This document shows, one piece after another, positions 1 through 5,088 of a stretch of 5,088 nucleotides of DNA. Below the pieces are notes generated by a model, which saw nothing but the letters and a program-made list of their open reading frames with translations, did not search any database and had not been told where the DNA came from. Source of the stretch: Thermoflexales bacterium (GTDB lineage: Bacteria; Chloroflexota; Anaerolineae; Fen-1058); NCBI GenBank assembly GCA_030834835.1, contig JAUQXD010000962.1, forward strand, positions 1 to 5,088, written 5' to 3'. The number at the start of each line of letters is the position of its first letter. Position 1 is the stretch's first letter. The position numbers and the translations under genes were made by a program.

Positions 1-57
1 ACGACGATCGGTCTGCACGCCAGCAACGGCAACATCGAGATTCGACGCAGCCGGTAA
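1..57 (+). CDS. C-terminal end of a DUF4097-like beta-repeat protein (partial)
   Basis: Reading frame 1 is open from the window edge and ends with TAA at 55-57, giving 18 residues, TTIGLHASNGNIEIRRSR. The LHASNGNIEI part has the strand, Asn-Gly turn, strand pattern of DUF4097 / 'head GIN' putative adhesins. It closely resembles the segment LTSGNGPIEI (residues 191-200) of the complete lipoprotein encoded just downstream. I infer that this is the end of a related protein, possibly a tandem paralogue. A strong hairpin terminator follows 26 bases after the stop, which supports a real gene end on this strand. The start, length, any signal peptide and the rest of the domain content lie outside the window. 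The family call rests on ten residues and is therefore modest. Confidence 0.55.
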   Translation, partial: TTIGLHASNGNIEIRRSR

Positions 58-83
58 CAACGCAGCGAAACTACTGCCGAAGC

Positions 84-121
84 AAGACCTGGCGGGCTTT
101 ACGAAGCCCGCCAGGTCTTTT
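84..121 (+). terminator. Rho-independent terminator after the partial upstream gene
   Basis: A perfect 16-bp stem pairs 84-99 (AAGACCTGGCGGGCTT) with 104-119. It has a four-base TACG loop and is followed by a short T tract (118-121) and a further TTT after two G. It lies 26 bases after the TAA of the partial upstream gene, so it most likely ends that transcript. The arms are almost symmetrical, so the - strand also has T residues downstream of the stem only weakly. The arm sequence resembles the hairpin at 1640-1668 and the stem at the right window edge. Confidence 0.85.
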
Positions 122-259
122 GGTTTCAGGTTATGGCTGTCACGGATTCAAACTCCGCACCAACCCACTCTGTGAAAACCGATCCATAAATTACGTAGTT
201 GCACTAATAGACAAAATCTGTGATCTGATGCAGACTAAATCCAACTGATTGGCGACGTT

Positions 260-264
260 GGAGG
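260..264 (+). promoter_or_regulatory. Shine-Dalgarno site fixing the lipoprotein start at 270
   Basis: GGAGG at 260-264 is five bases before the ATG at 270. The frame is open back to a TTG at 249, but that codon has no purine-rich site before it, and its extra seven residues would displace the signal peptide. This site therefore decides for the ATG at 270. Confidence 0.7.
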
Positions 265-269
265 TCGGT

Positions 270-1634
270 ATGCGGTGGTCATGGCGGCAATGGATCTGGT
301 TTAGCGCCTGGACGATGCTAATATGCGTGGGATGTGATGGTCGGCTGCTGGCAACTGGTGACGCGCCGGCCGCCGGCAGCAACGGAAGCGACCAGACCGC
401 CGAGGTCGTGGCGCTGCGTTCGGTTGGTCTGGTGCCCAGCGTCCCCATCTCGGTTGAGGTGCACAATGGCGACATCAGCGTCGTGGCGCTGAGGGCGACT
501 ACGTTTTTTAGCGGCGCGATCTTCATCGAGGACGACATTGTCTTCACCAGTGATATCACCGAAACACTTGAAATTACCAACAAAGCCGAGGTGGTGAAGG
601 CTGAAGCGAGTGATGGTATCAAAGGTCCGCGCGCCATTACCCATCTGCGCGTGCCCGAAAATGTAGCCTTGAACTTGCACACTCGGAAAGGAGCGATTTT
701 TGTCTCCGGCGTACTGGGCGACATTACCGCCGTTGCCGATGACGGCCGAATTGAAGTGCGCGGGCAGACCGGCGCCCTCACCTTGAAAAGCAAGGGTGAT
801 AGTGGCATTGTTGTGGATGGCGAGACCGGGTCGCTTATTCTGACCTCCGGCAACGGCCCGATCGAAATAACTATGGGCACGGCGGCGCCATTGGTTAGTG
901 TATCCACTGGCGCCGGTCAGGTGTTTTTCTCCGGAAAGTTGGCCGAAGGCAACAACTATTTTACGGCAACAGCGGCCGGCCAGATCACGGTGATGATGCC
1001 GCGCGATCTAAAGTTCGACCTCAACGCTCGAACGGTCAAGAGCGCGATCACGGTTCAATATCCTACCACCCCCAATAAGACATTCGTATGCGCCACGATG
1101 GATGTAGGCTGGCCAGTCGATGCTCGCGTTGACAGCACTCACAACAAACCACGCGCCCAGATCACGGTTAAGCCAGCCAGCAATCAAATCACCGTGCCCG
1201 TTGTCCTCACCGGCACGATCGGCCAACTGGATGGCATCGGCTACTTGATGTTCCATACCACTATGCACTCATTCAGCGCACTGGTGCCAGACTTGAGCGA
1301 TTTGTCACTGGATCAGGTGGATTACTCGACCGGGGCAACGGTCGGGCAAAATTTTCAGGATGTCACTGATCCATCGGCGTTGGCTGCTTTTGAAAGTTTT
1401 ACGGGCCAAAGTGGACAAGTGGCGACAGCCATCCCACTCAATGCTGAAGCAGCCAATGTCCCGGCCAATCAGTCGCCGCCGAGCAGGAACCTCACCGTCT
1501 TACCGTCCGGTGCCGCCATTCCCATGAAGGGCCATAACTGTTTACTAGATATCGCGCCATCGGCTTCGGTGCGCGTCTATCTTACCTCTGCGGGCGGGCA
1601 AATTCGGATTCTGCAGATGTCGCCGGGCAAATAA
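270..1634 (+). CDS. Probable lipoprotein with DUF4097-like beta repeats
   Basis: The product has 454 residues and is probably an envelope-anchored or secreted protein of unknown function. Its N-terminus has Arg2 and Arg6, a hydrophobic stretch from Trp8 to Val20, and Cys22 in CVGC. This is an imperfect lipobox, with Cys instead of Leu at -3, so lipidation is likely but not certain. After a Gly/Ala/Ser linker (about 28-42), residues 60-245 form short beta repeats of about 19 residues with G/N/D turns: VHNGDISV, TRKGAIFVSG, ADDGRIEVRG, GDSGIVVDG, SGNGPIEI, GAGQVFFSG and TAAGQITV. This is the pattern of DUF4097 / 'head GIN' putative adhesins, which form a beta-helix or beta-roll. Residues 300-454 match nothing I recognise; they have a less repetitive middle and an ending rich in beta strands. 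I see no catalytic motif. The gene stands alone between a terminator upstream and a convergent block downstream. It contains only two CGATCG sites, against 18 in the convergent block. Confidence 0.85.
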   Translation: MRWSWRQWIWFSAWTMLICVGCDGRLLATGDAPAAGSNGSDQTAEVVALRSVGLVPSVPISVEVHNGDISVVALRATTFFSGAIFIEDDIVFTSDITETLEITNKAEVVKAEASDGIKGPRAITHLRVPENVALNLHTRKGAIFVSGVLGDITAVADDGRIEVRGQTGALTLKSKGDSGIVVDGETGSLILTSGNGPIEITMGTAAPLVSVSTGAGQVFFSGKLAEGNNYFTATAAGQITVMMPRDLKFDLNARTVKSAITVQYPTTPNKTFVCATMDVGWPVDARVDSTHNKPRAQITVKPASNQITVPVVLTGTIGQLDGIGYLMFHTTMHSFSALVPDLSDLSLDQVDYSTGATVGQNFQDVTDPSALAAFESFTGQSGQVATAIPLNAEAANVPANQSPPSRNLTVLPSGAAIPMKGHNCLLDIAPSASVRVYLTSAGGQIRILQMSPGK

Positions 1635-1668
1635 ACAGACCTTGCGGCTTTCAATATAGCCCGCAAGG
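1631..1668 (-). terminator. Weak hairpin terminator in the convergent gap
   Basis: An 8-bp stem pairs 1640-1647 (CCTTGCGG) with 1661-1668. It extends by two more pairs around a bulged C at 1660, with an AT-rich loop. On the - strand the stem is followed by the T-rich run TCTGTTTAT (1639-1631), which suits termination of the muiA-family/hflX/small-gene transcript, 58 bases past its last stop. On the + strand the hairpin starts six bases after the lipoprotein stop but has no T tract after it, so termination in that direction is less supported. Confidence 0.5.
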
Positions 1669-1725
1669 CCCGATGCCTACCACTGAGATGCCGACGCACG
1701 AATCCGCGCGCCAGTATCGCGAGAG

Positions 1726-1953
1726 TTACAACGCTTCCCCCAGTAACACGCCCAACAAGCCCACGATCACTGCCAGATGCAGCAGCAGATCGGTCGATTC
1801 GACAAAGCCCAGCTGCGTCTCCGGGATCATGCGCAGGATGTAGTTGAGCACCACCAGCCCTACCGCCAGTAGAATCGGCACACCCCGGTGCGTCGCGATG
1901 TAGTCCGAGACGCGATCGAGCCACCTGGAAAACGCACGGTCGATTTTCTCCAT
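1726..1953 (-). CDS. Small two-helix membrane protein coupled to hflX
   Basis: This encodes 75 residues that I do not recognise as a named family. The N-terminal 23 residues are amphipathic and basic (Lys3, Arg6, Arg10, Arg14, Arg23). Two hydrophobic segments follow, at about 24-40 (GVPILLAVGLVVLNYIL) and 56-72 (LLLHLAVIVGLLGVLLG), joined by a loop with Glu45, Glu52 and Asp55. The positive N-terminus suggests that both ends are cytoplasmic, making a helical hairpin in the inner membrane. The ATG shares its A with the last base of the HflX stop (TAATG), and AGGAG lies ten bases before it, so both coupling and independent initiation are possible. It is the last gene of the - strand block. The overlap, the well-placed ribosome site and the clean two-helix pattern argue that it is real. 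No function can be assigned, and a link to HflX is inferred from position only. Confidence 0.8.
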   Translation of the reverse strand: MEKIDRAFSRWLDRVSDYIATHRGVPILLAVGLVVLNYILRMIPETQLGFVESTDLLLHLAVIVGLLGVLLGEAL

Positions 1954-3410
1954 TATGCCTTTACTCCTGCGCTGCCCTTCACGACGAAGGGCCGGAACAT
2001 CGCCAGATAGCGCGCGGGCAGCCGCCCCGTCACGATGATGCTGCTTTCGCCATACGTCTCTTCGTCCACGCGCCCGTTGTCGTGGAACATCGCCACAAGA
2101 TCAGAACGACGATAGGGCAAGCGGACGGTCAACGGCATCAGACTCTCGTACAACTCGTGCTCGATCAACTTCAACAACCGATCGAGATTGAGCTGCTTCA
2201 AGGCCGAGATCGGTACGCTGTGCGGGAACTGCTCGGACAGCACCGCCTCGCGTTGAGCATCATCCAGCCGATCGATCTTGTTGAGCGCCACCACGATCGG
2301 GATGTCGGTGATGTCCAATTCGGCCAGCGTGCGCTCGACTGACTTCGCCTGCTCGATCGCGTTGGGATGCGTGATGTCGACCACGTGCAGCAACAGATCG
2401 GCTTCTTCGATCTCTTCGAGTGTCGCGCGAAAGGCCGCGACTAAGCCCGTCGGGAGTTTCTGGATAAAACCTACCGTGTCCGTAAACAAGGCCGATTTGC
2501 CGCCGGGCAAGCGCGCGCGCCGCGTCGTCGGATCGAGCGTGGCAAAGAGTTTGTCTTCGGTCAGCACGGGCGCAGTCTGCTTCGCGCCGGCCGTATCGAC
2601 CAGCGCATTCAGCAGCGCCGATTTGCCCGCGTTGGTGTAGCCCACGATCGACACGACCGGCACCTGCGCGCGTTTGCGCTGGGCCCGATACTGGTGTCGA
2701 TGCTGCCGCACGCCCTCGAGTTCGGTCTTCAGGAACGTAATGCGCGATCGGATCTGGCGACGGTCCACTTCCAACTGGGTTTCGCCAGGGCCGCGCAAGC
2801 CTACGCCCGCCGTGCCCGATCGCCCTGCGCCGCCGCCCGCCTGCCGCACAAGGTGCGTCCACTGGCGAGTGAGGCGCGGCAGCCGATATTCGTATTGCGC
2901 CAGTTCGACTTGCAACGCGCCCTCGCGCGTGCGGGCGTGCTGCGCGAAGATGTCCAGAATCAGCGCGGTCCGATCGAGCACGCGCACATCGTCGCCCAGT
3001 TCCTTTTCGAGGTTGCGCTGATGGCGCGGCGAAAGTTCGTCGTCAAACAACACCACGTCGAAGTCGAGTTCGTTTTGCCACGTCTTCAGTTCTTCGACTT
3101 TACCCGAACCGATAAACGTGGCCGGTTCGACGTGATCGAGTTTCTGGGTCAATTCACCCACGACATCCAGCCCGGCCGTATCGGCCAGCGCGCGGAGTTC
3201 ATCCAGCGAGTCTTCGAGTGGCAGCAGCCCCTGCTCGCCGCGCACGTCGACGCCGACCATGAAGGCGCGCAAACGCGGCGCTTCAGTTGAAAGTGCTTCA
3301 CGAGTCTTGGAAATAATGAACCGCCTTCTAAAAATGTTGCGCAAGTTGGCAACTTGCGTTACGGCAGACCAGGCAACGCCGCACGTGGGCGTGCTGGCTC
3401 CTCGTCGCAC
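1953..3410 (-). CDS. hflX: HflX ribosome-associated GTPase
   Basis: HflX is a cytoplasmic GTPase of the Obg-HflX group. It binds the 50S subunit and splits stalled or hibernating ribosomes, notably under heat stress. In the longest frame (485 residues) the family hallmarks run in order. The HflX domain has GSGK at 101-104, the segment DDELSPRHQRNLE at 123-135, AQYEYRLPRLTRQW at 171-184, a glycine-rich stretch at 191-203 and RGPGETQLEVDRR at 206-218. The G domain has G1 GYTNAGKS at 257-264, the G2 region about 284-297, G3 DTVGF at 311-315, G4 NKID at 377-380 and G5 SAL at 402-404. The usual C-terminal domain follows (VRLPYRRSDLVAMFH). All nucleotide-binding motifs are intact. The start is uncertain. 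GTG at 3410 has no ribosome site, and the first 30 or so codons cover a palindrome and a T run. Family homology begins near residue 45 (PRLRAFMVGVD), so initiation is more likely between 3344 and 3260. TTG 3272 and rare ATT codons near 3317 are possible, while ATG 3260 would cut the first strand. Confidence 0.95.
   Translation of the reverse strand: MRRGASTPTCGVAWSAVTQVANLRNIFRRRFIISKTREALSTEAPRLRAFMVGVDVRGEQGLLPLEDSLDELRALADTAGLDVVGELTQKLDHVEPATFIGSGKVEELKTWQNELDFDVVLFDDELSPRHQRNLEKELGDDVRVLDRTALILDIFAQHARTREGALQVELAQYEYRLPRLTRQWTHLVRQAGGGAGRSGTAGVGLRGPGETQLEVDRRQIRSRITFLKTELEGVRQHRHQYRAQRKRAQVPVVSIVGYTNAGKSALLNALVDTAGAKQTAPVLTEDKLFATLDPTTRRARLPGGKSALFTDTVGFIQKLPTGLVAAFRATLEEIEEADLLLHVVDITHPNAIEQAKSVERTLAELDITDIPIVVALNKIDRLDDAQREAVLSEQFPHSVPISALKQLNLDRLLKLIEHELYESLMPLTVRLPYRRSDLVAMFHDNGRVDEETYGESSIIVTGRLPARYLAMFRPFVVKGSAGVKA
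1964..1968 (-). promoter_or_regulatory. Shine-Dalgarno site for the small membrane protein
   Basis: AGGAG on the - strand (CTCCT at 1964-1968 on the +) lies within the last codons of hflX, ten bases before the ATG at 1953-1951. It supports this start and the stop-start overlap with hflX. Confidence 0.65.
3330..3358 (-). repeat. Short palindrome with T run between the muiA-family gene and hflX
   Basis: CGCAAGTT at 3340-3347 pairs perfectly with AACTTGCG at 3351-3358 around a three-base loop. On the - strand the stem is followed by CAACA and then TTTTT (3334-3330). It lies 63 bases past the stop of the MuiA-family gene and just before the conserved part of hflX. It could be a weak intrinsic terminator or attenuator between these genes, or a copy of a dispersed intergenic palindrome. 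Translated in the hflX frame it gives VTQVANLRNIF, which is not an HflX family motif; this argues that it is untranslated leader. Confidence 0.55.
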
Positions 3411-3420
3411 AGGATTAACG

Positions 3421-5037
3421 TTACGGCAAACCCATTACCTGCATCGCAGCCGGGTGCTCGATCGTAAATTCAAAGCGGCATATCTGCTTCGCCTTAGCCG
3501 CCAGCGATAGTTTCCAGATCAATTCGTTGAGTTCCGTTTGTTCGATCGGCTTAGGATCGGCCGCTTCCAGTTTTACTTTGATCTGCTCGTGGCGGCTGAC
3601 GGGCAGTTGATCGCGCACGTCCAGATCGATCGTCCGATCGCGCAAATTCTGTACCTCGATCTCATAGGCCACGCGAATGCGGCGGCGATCGCCGATGAGC
3701 TTCTTATCGACCTCGCGCGCTTTCAATTCGCGCGTCACGACCACGCGGTCATCCACACCCAGTGCGAGATCGAATTCTTCGTTGGGCGCGACGCGCTCGA
3801 ACGGAAGTGTGCCGATAAAGTCGCCATCGACAAATAAGTTGGCCTGCCCCGGCAGCAGCAAGTACTCGCTCCGATTGGTGATTGTGGCCCGGCGGTACAC
3901 CGCTTCGGCCAACTTGGGCACGCTGAGATAGTCGAGTTTGGGCGTCAGGCTGATCGCGGCGATGTTGACCTTGTGCGGCGAATTATCGCTGGGCACCGAC
4001 ACGCTCTGCGCCAACTTAAACGTGACCGTAGCCCCACTGCCCTCGACGGTTGCGGTACGTGCAGCCATTTCCTGATACGGCGGTTCGGCTTCCGGCATAG
4101 CGCCAACATCGAATTTGGCCTGCGGGGCTGGCGCAGGCATGACGGCCGCGGCCAACATCGGCCCGCCCCTAGCCTGCCGCATCACAGGCGGCGGGGGCGG
4201 CACTTCCTGAATGTACCACGGTGTCAGTTCCGGCTTGATGGTCGCCAGCGCTGGCCGCGCCGTCGAAAGGGTCAGCGCCGCATTCAGCCAGTCTTCGCCC
4301 GTCGATTGCGTCACTTGCCCCAGATAGCTCACTTGCAAAACGGCGTCTTTCGCCGCGGCGTCTTGCGCTTCGTCAAAGCGCAGATCGTATAACGCCGTCC
4401 AGCGCGCCTGCGAGACCATGTAGGTCAATTCGATGGCGAGTTCGCCGGGCTGCGTAACTTCGACTTCGACGAAAGCCGAGTAGCGTTCGCGCGGCTGCGC
4501 CGACCGTCTGGCCTGCAGATCGTTATTGAGTTTAGCCAGTTGACGTTGCAGCATTTGACGTTGAACTGCCAGATCGCGCAAGATCGATTGCGCCTGCGCC
4601 AACTGCTGCTGCACGAAATCGATCAGCACCGCGCCCCGATCGATCTCCGCGCGCCCAAAGGCCAGCCCGCGCGCCAGCTGCTCTGTGGCCTTATCGGACA
4701 GGCCGCGCGCAAAGCCGGCGCGCACGGTCGCCGCGTCCGCCTGATCGGCCAGCGCCTTGTCTTGCGTGGTCAGGTCTTCGATCTGGCGCTCCAGCGCCTG
4801 AATCTCGGCAACAGGCGTTTCTGCGAAGTAGACGCGGCGTACTTCCACACCCAGCAGCGCGGCCTGCGCCGTGCCGCCGCCGGCCGCGCGAACCGAGTCG
4901 GGTTGCAGCGCCAGCGGCAGATTCGCCACTTCGATCGAATGCACGCCCGTTTCCAGCGCGATCGATCCCCGTCGGGTGACGCGCGCCCGATCGGCAAACA
5001 CGACGACTTCGGCAATGGCAGTGGTAAGAGAGGTCAT
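3421..5037 (-). CDS. MuiA-family protein (DUF4140 and DUF4139)
   Basis: The product has 538 residues and belongs to the 'mucoidy inhibitor MuiA' family, whose biochemical role is unknown. Residues 5-70 match the N-terminal DUF4140 pattern: a strand with VVVFADRARVTRRG, then a GVHSIEVANLPLALQPDSVR segment and a short beta strand. Residues 72-180 are rich in Glu, Gln, Ala and Leu with heptad-like spacing and should form a long coiled coil. The C-terminal DUF4139 begins near 185 with YSAFVEVEV, includes ELTYMVSQARWTALYDLR and GEDWLNAALTLSTARP, and continues to the end with YEIEVQNLRDRTIDLDVRDQLPVS. A proline/alanine-rich, low-complexity insert at about 279-320 interrupts it. I see no signal peptide or membrane segment, so it is probably cytoplasmic as written. 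The ATG places DUF4140 at the expected distance from the N-terminus. The only ribosome site, GGAGA (5055-5051), is 13 bases away, which is long. Its stop is ten bases before the longest hflX frame. Confidence 0.93.
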   Translation of the reverse strand: MTSLTTAIAEVVVFADRARVTRRGSIALETGVHSIEVANLPLALQPDSVRAAGGGTAQAALLGVEVRRVYFAETPVAEIQALERQIEDLTTQDKALADQADAATVRAGFARGLSDKATEQLARGLAFGRAEIDRGAVLIDFVQQQLAQAQSILRDLAVQRQMLQRQLAKLNNDLQARRSAQPRERYSAFVEVEVTQPGELAIELTYMVSQARWTALYDLRFDEAQDAAAKDAVLQVSYLGQVTQSTGEDWLNAALTLSTARPALATIKPELTPWYIQEVPPPPPVMRQARGGPMLAAAVMPAPAPQAKFDVGAMPEAEPPYQEMAARTATVEGSGATVTFKLAQSVSVPSDNSPHKVNIAAISLTPKLDYLSVPKLAEAVYRRATITNRSEYLLLPGQANLFVDGDFIGTLPFERVAPNEEFDLALGVDDRVVVTRELKAREVDKKLIGDRRRIRVAYEIEVQNLRDRTIDLDVRDQLPVSRHEQIKVKLEAADPKPIEQTELNELIWKLSLAAKAKQICRFEFTIEHPAAMQVMGLP

Positions 5038-5058
5038 AGTTGTGAAGGCATCTCCGGC

Positions 5059-5088
5059 TGTAGGGCGGCTATGGAAAGCCGCCCTACA
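5059..5088. repeat. GC-rich inverted repeat in the 5' leader of the MuiA-family gene
   Basis: TGTAGGGCGGCT (5059-5070) and its exact complement at 5077-5088 form a perfect 12-bp stem with a six-base loop. It lies 21 bases upstream of the MuiA-family ATG and is cut by the window edge, so its full length and any T tract to the right cannot be seen. It may be the terminator of the neighbouring gene outside the window, a leader hairpin, or one copy of a dispersed intergenic palindrome. Read on the - strand, its core GCGGCTTT resembles the stems at 84-119 and 1640-1668. Confidence 0.6.

Noticed and set aside
143..157. A tRNA T-arm-like element: CGGA, a seven-base TTCAAAC loop, and TCCG.
   Set aside because: Only the T arm can be drawn. 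There is no matching acceptor, D or anticodon arm at the right spacing, so it is not a tRNA. A tRNA remnant or attachment site is conceivable, but no integrase or second copy is visible.
199..240. Possible promoter for the lipoprotein, with TTGCAC at 199-204.
   Set aside because: No hexamer close to TATAAT is found at 16-18 bases spacing. The AT-rich region 180-240 probably holds the promoter, but no site can be named.
249..269. TTG at 249 as the start of the lipoprotein.
   Set aside because: The ATG at 270 has GGAGG five bases upstream and gives a better signal peptide with charged residues close to the N-terminus.
191..907. A long open frame on the - strand opposite the lipoprotein gene.
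   Set aside because: Its Ser/Thr/Pro-rich composition has no domain pattern, and it is antisense to a well-supported gene, so it is a shadow frame.
1577..1924. Second - strand frame overlapping the small membrane protein.
   Set aside because: It runs into the lipoprotein 3' end and lacks a ribosome site. The overlapping two-helix protein has a better start and pattern.
2260..2862. Long alternative frames over hflX on both strands, including those at 2278-2640 and 2694-3290.
   Set aside because: HflX motifs run continuously in one frame throughout this region. The alternatives are Arg/Ala-rich shadow translations typical of GC-rich coding DNA.
3973..4392. Open frame on the + strand opposite the MuiA-family gene.
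   Set aside because: It is His/Arg-rich without recognisable features and antisense to a complete family member.

Overview
The window is an ordinary-looking piece of a moderately GC-rich bacterial chromosome, and almost all of it is assigned. I see no RNA gene, insertion sequence, CRISPR array, phage gene or toxin-antitoxin pair. The host cannot be named from the sequence alone. HflX and MuiA-family proteins are widespread. The gene content, the many CGATCG palindromes and the short intergenic hairpins would suit a Chloroflexota-like bacterium, but that is a tentative inference.

The left part (1-1634) is on the + strand. It holds the last 18 codons of a gene that enters from the left, then a strong intrinsic terminator, then a complete probable lipoprotein of 454 residues. 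The lipoprotein has short glycine/asparagine-turn beta repeats like those of DUF4097 / 'head GIN' putative adhesins. The tail of the upstream gene has the same strand-turn pattern, so the two are probably tandem paralogues or related envelope proteins.

The right part (1726-5037) is on the - strand and reads right to left as a compact cluster. First comes a MuiA-family protein (DUF4140 + coiled coil + DUF4139), then the ribosome-associated GTPase HflX, then a 75-residue membrane protein with two hydrophobic segments. The small gene begins inside the HflX stop codon (TAATG), so it is probably translationally coupled to hflX. The two blocks converge at 1635-1725, where a small bulged hairpin lies.

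The points that most merit a second look are in the non-coding DNA and gene edges. They are a family of similar GC-rich hairpins at 84-119, 1640-1668 and 5059-5088; a separate 8-bp palindrome at 3340-3358 inside the apparent 5' end of hflX, which makes the longest hflX start doubtful; the dense CGATCG palindromes, concentrated in the - strand block; and the uncharacterised small membrane protein coupled to hflX. I found no convincing new multi-gene system.
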